This document shows positions 8,139 to 17,407 of a stretch of DNA of 64,000 nucleotides, one piece after another. How positions within the stretch are numbered: the stretch's first letter is position 1; each line of letters starts with the position of its first letter. Under the pieces are notes generated by a model. That model saw only the letters and a list, made by a program, of their open reading frames with translations. It ran no database searches and was not told the origin of the DNA. This DNA comes from an uncultured Bacteroidales bacterium (GTDB taxonomy: Bacteria > Bacteroidota > Bacteroidia > Bacteroidales > Paludibacteraceae), in NCBI GenBank assembly GCA_902800525.1, contig CADCEV010000003.1:153459-217458 (forward strand). The letters run 5' to 3'. The position numbers were made by a program, and so were the translations under genes.

Positions 8139-9623
8139 ATGGATAACACAAGAAAAGAAATTATTGACGAACTCAAGCAGTTGCTTGAGCAAGATGACGT
8201 GATGGCAATCAAGGAACAGGTAGATCACCTCAAAACCCGTTTCTATTCCGTTGAGGAAACAGCTGCCGATGAGAACGCAGAAGAGCCTGTTGCTGAAGAA
8301 ACAGCCGCGGAGACCAATCCAGAAGAGGAAGAGTTTAAAGAACTGTTATCGCAATATAAAGCCAAACGTGCTACTATTGCAGCTGCAAAGAGCAAAGAAC
8401 TGGAAGATAACTTGGCCCGCAAGGAAGCTATCCTCAATGAGATGAAGGAGATGGCTGAGGGCGAGGATGCAGATGGCGTGATGGCTAATTTGCAGAAAAT
8501 GCGTGAGTTGCAGGCTACTTGGAAAACCATCGGAGATGTGCCGGCTCCTAAAACCCAGGAGATCCGCAAGGCATATCAGCAATATCAGGAGAAATTCTAT
8601 GATTTGGTGAAAATCAATATTGAGTTGCGCGATTTGGATTTCAAGAAGAACTTGGAATTGAAGACTTTGCTTTGTGAAGCCGCAGAGCGGTTGCAAAACA
8701 ACGAGAATATCGTGGAGGCAAGCCGTTCGCTGCAACAGTTGCATGATGAATGGGCTGAAATAGGCCCGGTTGCACGTGAATTGCGTGAGGATCTCTGGAA
8801 CCGTTTCAAGGCGGCTTCTACCATCATCAATAAGAAACATCAGGCTTATTTTGACGAACTGCACGCAAAAGAGCAGGAGAATCTGGACCGCAAACGTGCG
8901 TTTGTGGAGCAACTCAAAGAGATCAATGCGCCTATCGTCAACGGCGAGCCGATGAATGCCAAACAATGGGACGAGGCTACGGCTAAAGTACAGGAGATCC
9001 AGAACGAATGGCGCAAAGTTGGCTTTGCTCCGAAAAAGTTCAATCAGTCTATTTACGAAGAATACCGCGCGGAATGTGACCGCTTCTTCCATACAAAGAC
9101 CGAGTATTTCAAAGAGGTAAGAGAGACCTTCTCGACGAATTTGAAACATAAACGCAACTTGGTTTCTGCTGCGCAGGAGGTAACCGAGAGCCTGAAAGCC
9201 GGCGAAGAATGGAGCCGCGAGCAATGGGAAGAAGCAACTGCCAAGATCCAAGCGCTGCAAGCGGAATGGAAAACCGTTGGTGTGGTTGCACGTAAGTACT
9301 CCGATGATCTTTGGAAACAGTTCTCCGAAGCTTGTGATGAGTTCTTCAATGCCAAACGCGAAATGGTGAAAGGCGAGCGCGCGAAAGCCAGAGGTGAACG
9401 CGCATCACGTGCCGCTAAAGCCGCCGCAAGCCAAGGTGTTGACGGATTGATCAGAATGCGAGACCGACTCCAGCAGGAGATCAAAACGGCGGAGAATAAT
9501 ATTCTTTTCTTTACTGCCAAATCCAAAACTGCCAATAAGTTGGTGGACAGCATGCAGGCTAAAATCAATGAACTCAAGAAGCAGCTGGCGGATGTAAAGG
9601 AAAAAATCGAGAACGAAGAGTAA
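8139..9623 (+). CDS. DUF349-repeat coiled-coil protein
   Basis: 494-aa cytoplasmic, highly helical protein. After an acidic Ala/Glu-rich N-terminal stretch (about residues 38-70) come several DUF349 units. They are seen as repeats of the pattern LQ..W..IG.V....EIR..Y, for example ELQATWKTIGDVPAPK, QLHDEWAEIGPVARE, EIQNEWRKVGFAPKK and ALQAEWKTVGVVARK. A C-terminal coiled coil ends in KKQLADVKEKIENEE. Family function is unknown. The stop overlaps the start of the next ORF (TAATG), so the two are translationally coupled. Confidence 0.9.
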   Translation: MDNTRKEIIDELKQLLEQDDVMAIKEQVDHLKTRFYSVEETAADENAEEPVAEETAAETNPEEEEFKELLSQYKAKRATIAAAKSKELEDNLARKEAILNEMKEMAEGEDADGVMANLQKMRELQATWKTIGDVPAPKTQEIRKAYQQYQEKFYDLVKINIELRDLDFKKNLELKTLLCEAAERLQNNENIVEASRSLQQLHDEWAEIGPVARELREDLWNRFKAASTIINKKHQAYFDELHAKEQENLDRKRAFVEQLKEINAPIVNGEPMNAKQWDEATAKVQEIQNEWRKVGFAPKKFNQSIYEEYRAECDRFFHTKTEYFKEVRETFSTNLKHKRNLVSAAQEVTESLKAGEEWSREQWEEATAKIQALQAEWKTVGVVARKYSDDLWKQFSEACDEFFNAKREMVKGERAKARGERASRAAKAAASQGVDGLIRMRDRLQQEIKTAENNILFFTAKSKTANKLVDSMQAKINELKKQLADVKEKIENEE

Positions 9624-10285
9624 TGGCTGAACTGATTGAATATAAGAATGTTGAGATTCATCAGGCCGACCAGATCGTGTTGCATGATGTGAATGTGACG
9701 GTGAATGGTGGCGAGATGATCTACCTGTTAGGCAAAGTAGGTAGCGGCAAGTCCTCGTTTATGAAGACTTTGTACGGCGCTTTGCCGATAGCTGACGGCG
9801 AGGCACGCGTATTGGAATACGATATGCGCAAGATACGCCGACGTCAGTTACCCTACCTGCGACGCCGTATGGGCATAATTTTTCAGGATTACAAATTGTT
9901 GACCGATCGATCGGTGGAAGAAAACCTGCTTTTCGTGCTTCGCGCTACCGGTTGGAAAGACAAGAAATTGATGCAGGCGCATGTACGTGAGGTGCTGGAG
10001 CAAGTAGGCATGGATACGAAAGCCTACAAGCGGCCTTATGAACTGTCCGGAGGAGAACAACAACGTGTGGTCATTGCCCGCGCGTTGTTGAATTCGCCGG
10101 AGTTGATCTTGGCTGACGAGCCGACAGGAAACTTGGACGCTGAAACGGGCAAAGAAATCATGGATCTGCTGTACGCCATTTCGCAAGCCGGTATAACCGT
10201 CCTGATGAGTACACACAACCTGCAGTGGCCGGAATTGTATCTCGGTAAAAAATGGTATTTTGAAGGAGGAGAGATTAAAGCATGA
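9623..10285 (+). CDS. ftsE: FtsE-like ABC transporter ATP-binding protein
   Basis: 220-aa ABC ATPase. The Walker A GKVGSGKS is at 37-44, the Q-loop is in IIFQDYKLL, the signature is LSGGEQQRV and the Walker B is LILADEPTG, with the switch His in STHN. Similarity to FtsE (septum-linked ATPase that pairs with FtsX) is good, but no ftsX is present nearby, so pairing is inferred. It overlaps the DUF349 stop by 1 bp and the sufE start by 4 bp. Confidence 0.85.
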   Translation: MAELIEYKNVEIHQADQIVLHDVNVTVNGGEMIYLLGKVGSGKSSFMKTLYGALPIADGEARVLEYDMRKIRRRQLPYLRRRMGIIFQDYKLLTDRSVEENLLFVLRATGWKDKKLMQAHVREVLEQVGMDTKAYKRPYELSGGEQQRVVIARALLNSPELILADEPTGNLDAETGKEIMDLLYAISQAGITVLMSTHNLQWPELYLGKKWYFEGGEIKA

Positions 10286-10692
10286 CAATCAACGAGAAAC
10301 AAGACGAAATCATCGAAGAGTTTGAGATGTTGGATGACTGGATGGATAGGTATCAGTTGATCTTAGATTTTGCTAAGGGTATTTCACCACTGTCTGAGGA
10401 GGATAAGACCGAGCAGAACTTGATAGACGGATGTCAGTCCAAAGTGTGGTTTACCTGCCGTCTCGAGGAGGGCAAAATCATTTATAACGGAGATTCGGAC
10501 GCGCTGTTGGTTCGTGGTATCGTAGCATTGCTGATTGATGTCCTAAGCGGTCATACTCCTAAAGAGATAGTGGATGCGGATCTCTATTTTATTGATAAAA
10601 TCGGTTTGCGTGAGCATCTTAGCCCGACGCGCACAAACGGCTTGGTGGCGATGCTCAAACAAATGAAACTCTATGCTTTAGCGCTCGCATGA
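10282..10692 (+). CDS. sufE: SufE-family sulfur acceptor
   Basis: 136-aa protein that in this family accepts persulfide sulfur from the SufS desulfurase and stimulates Fe-S assembly. The acceptor cysteine is Cys51 in LIDGCQSKVW. SPTRTNGLVAML near the C-terminus is typical. No sufS/sufBCD lie in the window. ATGA overlaps on both sides (with the ftsE-like gene and aroK) indicate coupled translation. Confidence 0.94.
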   Translation: MTINEKQDEIIEEFEMLDDWMDRYQLILDFAKGISPLSEEDKTEQNLIDGCQSKVWFTCRLEEGKIIYNGDSDALLVRGIVALLIDVLSGHTPKEIVDADLYFIDKIGLREHLSPTRTNGLVAMLKQMKLYALALA

Positions 10693-11225
10693 CATTACCG
10701 ATTTACCTCATAGGATATATGGGATCCGGCAAAACGACTGCCGGAAGATTGTTAGCCTCCAAACTCGGATGGCATTTTGTGGATTTGGACGAGGCTTTCG
10801 CGCAGATCCACGGCTACACGACCGCAGAGTATATCCGCCGGTTCGGCATGGAGGATTTTCGCAAGAAAGAGAAATATGTCCTCGAGGACATAGCGGATCA
10901 GTCGCCGTATGAGAAAGTTATCTATGCTACAGGCGGAGGTTACCCTTGCTGGGAAGACAACATGGAGTGCTTGCGCGAATTAGGGACGAGTATCTATATC
11001 CGTTGGAAACCGGAGCATTTGGCAAAACGGCTCAGCCTGACTGATCTCAATGACCGTCCTGTGTTGCAAGGTAAGACGGAGGAAGAGTTGTTAGCGTTTA
11101 TCACACCGCATTTAGAGGCGCGCGAACCGTTTTACTCGCAGGCGAACCACATACTTGACGTAGATATATGCGATGAAGACTCCGACGAACGTATCGCCGA
11201 AGAACTTTATGAGTTCCTGAAATAA
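10689..11225 (+). CDS. aroK: Shikimate kinase
   Basis: Phosphorylates shikimate at the 3-OH in aromatic amino acid synthesis. 178 aa. Walker A GYMGSGKTT is at 9-17, the Asp-rich shikimate site is in FVDLDEAF, the ATGGGYPCW glycine motif is near 76-84 and the RPVLQG lid is present. It is the last gene of the plus-strand run that starts at 6693. No strong terminator follows; only a weak GTGC/GCAC hairpin (11234-11246) is seen before the convergent hypothetical gene. Confidence 0.95.
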   Translation: MTLPIYLIGYMGSGKTTAGRLLASKLGWHFVDLDEAFAQIHGYTTAEYIRRFGMEDFRKKEKYVLEDIADQSPYEKVIYATGGGYPCWEDNMECLRELGTSIYIRWKPEHLAKRLSLTDLNDRPVLQGKTEEELLAFITPHLEAREPFYSQANHILDVDICDEDSDERIAEELYEFLK

Positions 11226-11256
11226 TTAAACCGTGCATATAGCACAAAGAAGTGGG

Positions 11257-11586
11257 CTAATATTCCCAAGTATCGTTATCCGACCACTCAATGTGGCCGG
11301 TTTTTTTGTCCATTGATGCTAATGGAAAGATAGAAGAGAAGGGTGGAGTAATTGCGCGAATCGGTATCCACTCCTTATTATATACACGCGCGCACGAGGA
11401 ACACTGCGGCGTGCAAGAGGTCATAACTACGATGGCAGAATCGGAGGTCAGGAAAACCTCCATTGTTGTGCTGTCTGTCAACGCGACCTTTTCATAAGGT
11501 CCGTCTTGCTCTATAACCTGCGGATTGCCTCCTATCTGAAGGAGGTTGCTCAGCATCGCAAGTGATATAAGAAGAATAGATACCAT
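11257..11586 (-). CDS. Small exported hypothetical protein
   Basis: 109 aa from the ATG at 11586 (MVSILLISLAMLSNLL). The frame extends upstream inside ispF but with ispF-shadow residues, so the short start is preferred. The N-terminus looks like a signal peptide. The middle contains MTSCTPQCSSCARVYNKEW with three cysteines; the CTPQCSSC spacing recalls a metal- or disulfide-binding knuckle. The rest has no recognisable domain. It is the last gene after ispF, 8 bp away, in the porU-porV-ispF run. Confidence 0.6.
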   Translation of the reverse strand: MVSILLISLAMLSNLLQIGGNPQVIEQDGPYEKVALTDSTTMEVFLTSDSAIVVMTSCTPQCSSCARVYNKEWIPIRAITPPFSSIFPLASMDKKTGHIEWSDNDTWEY

Positions 11587-11594
11587 AGGCGTTT

Positions 11595-12065
11595 TTAGTT
11601 GATCAGCGCTACGGCATAAGCCGCCATGCCTTCTTCGCGACCTACAAATCCGAGGTGCTCGGTGGTCGTGGCTTTGATATTGATTTGACTTGCCGCAACG
11701 TTCATCACTTCTGCCAAACATGCTTGCATAGCAGGGATGTGCGGGTTTAACTTGGGGGCTTGTGCGCAGACTGTGATATCGCAGTTGCCTAATTCATATC
11801 CGGCTTCGCGGAGCATTGCCATAACGCGGCGGAGCAAGATCTTGGAGTCTATCCCTTCGTATTCATTCCCTTTTGTGTCCGGGAAATGATAACCGATGTC
11901 GCGCATTCCTGCCGCGCCGAGGAGTGCATCGCAGAGAGCGTGAATGAGCACATCTGCGTCCGAGTGACCTAATAGTCCCCTGTCCGAAGGTACCTCAATT
12001 CCCCCTAACCACAAAGGGCGGTTAGGGGAGAATTGATGTACGTCATATCCAAAGCCGATTCGCAT
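11595..12065 (-). CDS. ispF: 2-C-methyl-D-erythritol 2,4-cyclodiphosphate synthase
   Basis: MEP-pathway enzyme for isoprenoid precursors, 156 aa. The metal-binding Asp8 and His10 (GYDVH) and the His in GLLGHSDADV are present, as are RDIGYHFPDTKG and IKATTTEHLGFVGREEG. Residues about 11-23 are encoded by a near-perfect inverted repeat (see repeat at 11995-12036) but still contain the family's RPLWLGG. The start overlaps the porV stop by 1 bp. As I recall, porphyromonads also have ispF next to porU/porV. Confidence 0.97.
   Translation of the reverse strand: MRIGFGYDVHQFSPNRPLWLGGIEVPSDRGLLGHSDADVLIHALCDALLGAAGMRDIGYHFPDTKGNEYEGIDSKILLRRVMAMLREAGYELGNCDITVCAQAPKLNPHIPAMQACLAEVMNVAASQINIKATTTEHLGFVGREEGMAAYAVALIN
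11995..12036. repeat. Inverted repeat inside ispF
   Basis: Left arm AATTCCCCCTAACC (11997-12010) and right arm GGTTAGGGGAGAATT (12020-12034), extended by TC/GA on each side, with a 9-bp loop. It resembles the C-rich hairpin repeats found elsewhere in the window and codes for ispF residues about 11-23. Confidence 0.65.
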
Positions 12066-13300
12066 TATTTGTTGTTGTTCACTAAGTCTTTGATACCTGC
12101 GAGGTCGAAACCGAGTGTGAAACGCATTGTTTGGTCAAGCGGGTTGGTAGCTGCCAAACCTACGCAGTAAGACACATCCAGTGTGACGATAGAGAGGTGG
12201 AAACCGGCTCCGAAAGTGAGCACGTTGCGGTTACCTTTGTAGAAGTTCTCATAGCTGTAACCTGCGCGGGCAAAGAACTGCTTGTTGTAGCTATATTCGA
12301 GACCTACACCCCAACGAACCTCTTCAAACTCCTCCGAAGCTCCGCGAGGTGCGTCTCCGAATGATTGGAACCAACCTTTAGCGGGGTTGAGCTCTGAATA
12401 AGCTACTTGGTTCATCTGCCATGTAGCCTCGTTGGTCGGATCTACTGGTGTGCCGTCTGTTTTCCAAAGATCTTGGTTATCTGCGGTCTCTTTGGTGGTG
12501 AATTTAGAGCGGCGGGTAGGAACGAGCATTTTGTTTGCCTCCAGGTTGAAGGTTAACGAGTTGTATTTGTCAAACGGCAACTCATAGGAAGCACCGATGT
12601 TCATGGATGCCGGGATGAAGTTTGAACTACCATCGTCTGCATAGCTCATCTTGCCACCTAAGTTCTTCAACGTGAAACCGATTGCGAGGTTGCTCGGACC
12701 CATAGGCAGATCAAACGGTTGACGATAGTAAACAGCTACATCTGCTGCTGCTGTCATTGCCGGGTGCATCTCCGTTCCTGCTTTGTTTACGCCGTTGTTC
12801 AGGTCGGAATAGAGGAAACGTACGGCAACGGACATAGATACATACTCATGCAGTTTACGGAAATAACTGAGGTCAAGGGCCCATTCGTTCGGACGTACGT
12901 CTTGCAACTTGGTTCCGTTTAAGTCCATCAGCACTACATCACCCATAGAGAAATAGGTGAAGCTGGCACCGATACCGCCGGCTAATTCACCGAAATTGTA
13001 GAAACCTGCCAAATAAGCCAGATCAATGTCGCCTACCAACTTACGCAACCACGGCGTGTAGTTGGCGGTAAGACCTCCCTTGGAATACATGTAGGCATAC
13101 TTAGCTGGGTTCCAATACTGTGAGTTAAAGTCAGCCTCCGTAGCCACACCTACATCAGCCATACCGGCAGCACGTGCATCCGGAGCGATGGAAAGGGACG
13201 GCATTGAAGTAATTACAGGGTTTGCCTCGCGGGTCGCCTGTGCAAAACCGTTGCTGCATAACGCGATTGCGAGCAGTGTTAAAAGAATTTTCTTGTTCAT
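12065..13300 (-). CDS. porV: Type IX secretion outer-membrane protein PorV
   Basis: 411-aa beta-barrel protein with a signal peptide (MNKKILLTLLAIALCSNGFA). The opening ITSMPSLSIAPDARAAGMADVGVAT is the PorV/LptO hallmark, then SQYWNPAKYAY and alternating strands up to the C-terminal LGFDL. PorV shuttles type IX cargo from the SprA translocon to the PorU sortase in the outer membrane. It lies 121 bp downstream of porU, a gap holding a CGTTATG..CATAACG hairpin (13341-13358), and is 1-bp overlapped with ispF. Confidence 0.93.
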   Translation of the reverse strand: MNKKILLTLLAIALCSNGFAQATREANPVITSMPSLSIAPDARAAGMADVGVATEADFNSQYWNPAKYAYMYSKGGLTANYTPWLRKLVGDIDLAYLAGFYNFGELAGGIGASFTYFSMGDVVLMDLNGTKLQDVRPNEWALDLSYFRKLHEYVSMSVAVRFLYSDLNNGVNKAGTEMHPAMTAAADVAVYYRQPFDLPMGPSNLAIGFTLKNLGGKMSYADDGSSNFIPASMNIGASYELPFDKYNSLTFNLEANKMLVPTRRSKFTTKETADNQDLWKTDGTPVDPTNEATWQMNQVAYSELNPAKGWFQSFGDAPRGASEEFEEVRWGVGLEYSYNKQFFARAGYSYENFYKGNRNVLTFGAGFHLSIVTLDVSYCVGLAATNPLDQTMRFTLGFDLAGIKDLVNNNK

Positions 13301-13420
13301 TTTAGTTTTGTTATTGTTATTTTGTTGTTATTCTAATGTTCGTTATGTCGCCATAACGGGGTAAAATATTCTTCAAGCGATTTGCTTCATAGGCAAAATA
13401 TGGTTTTTAATTAGTATTTA

Positions 13421-16400
13421 TTATTTAGTAATTATGATTTTTCCGGAGGAAGCACTATATTTGTTTCCCGATGATTTGAGGCGCACATTATATACATATA
13501 CACCCGGGAGAAGATTGATATCCGCCAAGTTAACCGTCATTTGCTCCGAGTTGTTACGCGGATTCATGTAAACCATCTGTCCGCTGAGGTTGTAAATGTA
13601 CAACTCTGCATTCAGCAGTTCATCCGGCTGGTCGTATTGTACCAATATATTGACGATACCGGTAGCTTGTACGGGGTTCGGATAGCTGGTAACGGAGTGA
13701 ATCGTTGGATCAGCACCTGCTTGCACGATGAAATTCAAACTCTTGGTTGTGCTGTTATTTAAAAGATCCCATGCTCTGAAGGTCAGACTGTGTGCGCCGT
13801 CCGGCATTGCACCCATAAGGTAGCTTATTGTTCCTTTCTGATAACTGCTGTTCGCGGCAATGAAATACTCATTGAGTGTGTATATCTGCGCCGGATCATC
13901 ATCCACAATCATCAGCAGGTCATGACCAATACCTGCGCCGGCGGTGTTGATACCATGTTCGTCGTACAGTTCTGCGAAGAACCGTGGGGTAGAGTTGGTC
14001 TTGAAGGTCATGGTGTCTTTGCACTCTTTGCAATTACAATCCGGGCAATTCAGGTAAATCTTCATCTCCGGTCCTACGGTGTCGGCATAGAATGAAGAGC
14101 CGGTTCCGCCTATCGTAAATTGCTCATAGTGACCTACCGCTTCTGCTAACTCCAGCGAGTCGGCAGTCGAGGCATAATATACGATTCGTCCGTTGCCGTA
14201 GTTGTAGCGGATGTCCTTGGGAACCATAAAAGTGAACCCGAACTTACCCTCTTTCACTTCTGCTGAGCCGGAGAAAATCGTATTGGGGTAGTCGTTGTAT
14301 TGCAATTCGTTGGCATTCTCCGGCGCTGCATCGTTGTCGCGGGTCTTGATAACTTGCATCTTGTCATAGATGGTGATATCTACGGTACCATTGAAATCTT
14401 CCACCACGAAATTGTCCTCATCAATGATCTCGCCTTCAAAGTGCTGAACGCTCAGGGCGTTGAGGGTGTCTTTTTCTGTCGGCTTGGTATAAACCTGATA
14501 TTGTGTGGGGTAATTCAGATGGATAGCCGGGTCGCCGAGCAGTACATAGGCCATTTTGTTGGCATCCGAGCCGAGTCTGTTTTTACCTCTTGCGCAAGCT
14601 TCACCGATGGTCATGTCGTACCGGAATGGAGTGGAGTGACTAAAGAGCGTATCGGTCACGCTACGGTTCAGTTCCGTGTTCGGCGAGGCATACACTGTGC
14701 GTGTCGCTGCAAAGACGCCGATTGCGCCTCCGTTCGGATTGAGAACGGCGGCCTCTGAGCAACAACGTTTACCGCCGTCGCACTCCGCAAAACTGCAGGT
14801 GGCAAAGAGCCAGAAGGCTTGGTTGCGGTTGGTCATCTTCTCAATATCGCGGATGTTCATTATGGACTCGTTGGTAATGGCGTTATAGCCGCCGTGACCT
14901 GAATAATCGAAGAAGAGCACGCCGTTCTTGAGCAGATTGTCCAAACGGTTCTTGGCCAAAGGATAACTCTCTCCGCTGGCGTTCACTTCCTGCGGATAAG
15001 CGTCAAGATAGATCTTGTTCACTACAAAATCAGGGTTCTTCAGTCGCATCAACTCCGCACTTTCTTCGGCGGTGATGGTGTGAGTGCCGTTTTCGCCGTC
15101 GTCTGCTAAATAGACGATTTGGTTTTTCCATCTGCCGGCGTTCTCGTTGCGTATGTACGCGATCAATTTATCTACTGTGGTTCGCGCCTCCTCTAAATTA
15201 TAAACAGGAAGACGTCCTACACCTATATCCATGCGTCCTGCCGTATCGGATTCGCCTTCTGAGTCATCCAAAAAGCCGAAGTAGTCATCCGTGCAGTAGG
15301 CGTTCACTTCGTTCTCCGAGTTCTTGGCTTGATAGGTTAGCAGCAGGCTGACACCGGAATTGTCCAGTATTTTGCGGTTGTCAAAAGAGCCGTGACCCAT
15401 TAACAAGAGCCATCTGGGCTTCTGTATAGCATTTCCATCTGCGCGGTCGTATAACATCTTCATCAGCCAGCGGTACGCGGTCGCGTCAGGTGTGCCGGAG
15501 GAGAACTCGTTATACACCTCTTGGTCGGTTACAACGGCCCAGGTGATCGCCTCTTTCTCCTCATGGGCTTTTGCCAAGCGTTTTGCCTCTTCTTCATATC
15601 CTTCCGGGCAGATAATAACGTAGTCGATATTCTTGAGCGCGTGTAAGTTTTGATTGGAAATAGTGTGTGTCTCTTTCTCATCTACGGTAACCCAATTCGT
15701 GCCTTCTGGGTTGACGGCTACGTATTCGTGAATGCCATCTACCTGAGTGCCGATCCATTGGGTCTCGCCGTTTGCGTATGTGCTCGGCATTTTGACGATA
15801 TGTGTCTTGTCGGTTACATCCCAAATCTGGATGTTCTCCGTCGTATTGGTCAAATGGAAACGGACAGGAGCAGAGGTCTTGTAGTTCACATTTGTGCGGA
15901 TAGGCATCCAACTCCCGGTCATCTTCAATTCGCTCGGAGTGGTTACTTCGATGAAATTCAACCAACCTAACGCGCTCGCCAAAGAGCATTGATACTCTAA
16001 TTTCACCTTCTGTTGCCCTGCCGTGGACATCTGTTTGATATTCGTCAAACCGGTCTTCGCGCGGGTGTAGTTATCGGTGGCTGCTAAGATGTTGATGGTC
16101 TTTGTATTGCCGCCGTTCACGCTTGCGCTGAAATTGGATGCCACCGATGAATATGCCGCCAACTCCATATACACCGTACTCTGTTCGTCGGTCAAGGCAT
16201 TGGGAGTGGAGAACGTGAACGTCCGCGGTTTGTTGATGCTGAACTGCTCGCCATAGAAGGTTCGTCCGCCGCCTGACACGCCTGAACGGTCAATCAGGTT
16301 AATCGAATCTTTGTCATGTACCTGATAATACGGGTATTTCGTGATTTCTGTCGGTGTGCCGGTAACAACCTCGCCTTCGGTAGGAGCCAGCATTGAACCG

Positions 16401-16798
16401 GTATTATCCGTGAGGAAATAGTATCCGTAATTTGAATACGTGTTCCGGGTATGCGTAAAACGCGATCCGGTGTAAGACCAACTGATCGGACCTTGCACCC
16501 AGAAAAGCACAAAGTCTGTTCCTACATACACCGGTACTTGCGGCAGATCGTCTATATTGGCTTTGCTGAAATCTTGTAATTTCTGTGCGCCGCCATAACC
16601 GAATACGCGCAACTCGCTCGGATTGAGACCGGCGCGCTCCAATTCGCTGAAACTCATGCGGCACACACCGGATTCGCTCACACGGATCTTTACCCACTTT
16701 CCGCTATTCAATACGGAATTATCCACATACGTGTGAATGCCGGCCATCATGGACAAGCTCATCGCCAATATGGCAACTAGGGAAACAATCTTTCTCAT
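13421..16798 (-). CDS. porU: Type IX secretion sortase PorU
   Basis: 1125-aa cell-surface gingipain-type (C25) protease that removes the C-terminal signal of T9SS cargo and attaches it to lipopolysaccharide. Signal peptide at MRKIVSLVAILAMSLSMMAG. The C25 domain shows LLMGHGSFDNR, DYFGFLDD, FFDYSGHGGYN (catalytic His region) and WLFATCSFAECDGG (catalytic Cys region). The C-terminus carries a sorting-domain-like fold (YPNPVQATG, then LPGVYVYNVRL, ending KIIITK). The start is the ATG at 16798; upstream in-frame codons belong to the overlapping FAH-like gene. The 4-bp overlap with that gene implies coupling. Confidence 0.93.
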   Translation of the reverse strand: MRKIVSLVAILAMSLSMMAGIHTYVDNSVLNSGKWVKIRVSESGVCRMSFSELERAGLNPSELRVFGYGGAQKLQDFSKANIDDLPQVPVYVGTDFVLFWVQGPISWSYTGSRFTHTRNTYSNYGYYFLTDNTGSMLAPTEGEVVTGTPTEITKYPYYQVHDKDSINLIDRSGVSGGGRTFYGEQFSINKPRTFTFSTPNALTDEQSTVYMELAAYSSVASNFSASVNGGNTKTINILAATDNYTRAKTGLTNIKQMSTAGQQKVKLEYQCSLASALGWLNFIEVTTPSELKMTGSWMPIRTNVNYKTSAPVRFHLTNTTENIQIWDVTDKTHIVKMPSTYANGETQWIGTQVDGIHEYVAVNPEGTNWVTVDEKETHTISNQNLHALKNIDYVIICPEGYEEEAKRLAKAHEEKEAITWAVVTDQEVYNEFSSGTPDATAYRWLMKMLYDRADGNAIQKPRWLLLMGHGSFDNRKILDNSGVSLLLTYQAKNSENEVNAYCTDDYFGFLDDSEGESDTAGRMDIGVGRLPVYNLEEARTTVDKLIAYIRNENAGRWKNQIVYLADDGENGTHTITAEESAELMRLKNPDFVVNKIYLDAYPQEVNASGESYPLAKNRLDNLLKNGVLFFDYSGHGGYNAITNESIMNIRDIEKMTNRNQAFWLFATCSFAECDGGKRCCSEAAVLNPNGGAIGVFAATRTVYASPNTELNRSVTDTLFSHSTPFRYDMTIGEACARGKNRLGSDANKMAYVLLGDPAIHLNYPTQYQVYTKPTEKDTLNALSVQHFEGEIIDEDNFVVEDFNGTVDITIYDKMQVIKTRDNDAAPENANELQYNDYPNTIFSGSAEVKEGKFGFTFMVPKDIRYNYGNGRIVYYASTADSLELAEAVGHYEQFTIGGTGSSFYADTVGPEMKIYLNCPDCNCKECKDTMTFKTNSTPRFFAELYDEHGINTAGAGIGHDLLMIVDDDPAQIYTLNEYFIAANSSYQKGTISYLMGAMPDGAHSLTFRAWDLLNNSTTKSLNFIVQAGADPTIHSVTSYPNPVQATGIVNILVQYDQPDELLNAELYIYNLSGQMVYMNPRNNSEQMTVNLADINLLPGVYVYNVRLKSSGNKYSASSGKIIITK

Positions 16799-17322
16799 TT
16801 TATTTTGCAATATAGTTTTTCTTCTCCGTCGATCTCGACGCGGATAATTTCTTCTTTTTGCACCGCACGGGGCGCTTTGTTTGCTTGAATATAAATCAGG
16901 TCGCCTTGTCGGATTGTCATCACTTTGCTGGCTTGTGCAATCGCCTCCGAAGGGGAAATTACCAACGATTCCTTTGTCCATTGTACTTTGTCCCCTTGTA
17001 CTTCTGTCCATTCTCCTATCGCCAGAGAATAGTCAAAGCAGGTTGCCGTCGTCCATGGTCTTCCTTCTTTTTGCAACTCGCGCAGAATGTCTATTGCTAC
17101 AAAGTCTGCTCCGGGAGCTACTGCATCGTAATATCGCTCTGCAAACCGCGGGGCGATCTCTTTGCCCAAACGACTCACACGCAAGATAAAACAATCGGTC
17201 ACTCCAAGTTCCTTCGTCCATTCAGGGATGAACATCGGCTTACGACCGTTGAGCAGACAACTATCACCTTTGAGTACCATTTCCGGCGCTCCGTTGCTAT
17301 GTACAAAGCCTATTATTTTCAT
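16795..17322 (-). CDS. FAH-family protein with degenerate metal site
   Basis: 175-aa protein related to fumarylacetoacetate hydrolase-family isomerases/hydrolases of Bacteroidota. Recognisable parts are SCLLNGRKPMFIPEW, LRVSRLGKEIAPRFAERYYDAV, GADFVAIDILRELQKEGRPW, CFDYSLAIGEW and the late RQGDLIYIQ. Where relatives carry the Glu-x-Glu metal ligands (YETEVVV-like), this protein reads GVTDCFI, so at least one ligand is missing and activity is doubtful. Residues around EVQGDKVQ are written by a repeat shared with korA. It is first in the porU-porV-ispF run. The promoter -7 box ends only 8 bp before the ATG, so the mRNA is nearly leaderless. Confidence 0.75.
   Translation of the reverse strand: MKIIGFVHSNGAPEMVLKGDSCLLNGRKPMFIPEWTKELGVTDCFILRVSRLGKEIAPRFAERYYDAVAPGADFVAIDILRELQKEGRPWTTATCFDYSLAIGEWTEVQGDKVQWTKESLVISPSEAIAQASKVMTIRQGDLIYIQANKAPRAVQKEEIIRVEIDGEEKLYCKIK
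16981..17004 (-). repeat. 24-bp coding repeat (EVQGDKVQ), copy 1
   Basis: On the minus strand this reads GAAGTACAAGGGGACAAAGT then ACAA. It matches korA 43218-43241 at 23 of 24 bases and in the same reading frame. Flanks continue the pattern as GGACA/GTACA alternations. Confidence 0.85.
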
Positions 17323-17330
17323 TTAGCGTG

Positions 17331-17362
17331 CAAAGTTACAACTTTTTTTTGACATATGCAAG
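17331..17362 (-). promoter_or_regulatory. Promoter of FAH-like/porU/porV run
   Basis: -7 TAACTTTG (17338 to 17331), 20-bp spacer, -33 CTTG (17362 to 17359). ATG is 8 bp after the -7 box. Confidence 0.8.
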
Positions 17363-17407
17363 TTTTTAAGTAAAAAGTATAACTTTTTCTTAACTTTTGT
17401 ATTCTTT

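Noticed and set aside
11587-11721. 45-codon extension of the small exported protein into ispF
   Set aside because: The extra residues are an ispF shadow and would bury the signal peptide.
16799-17011. 71-codon N-terminal extension of porU
   Set aside because: It lies wholly inside the FAH-like gene in another frame; the signal peptide starts at MRKIVSL.
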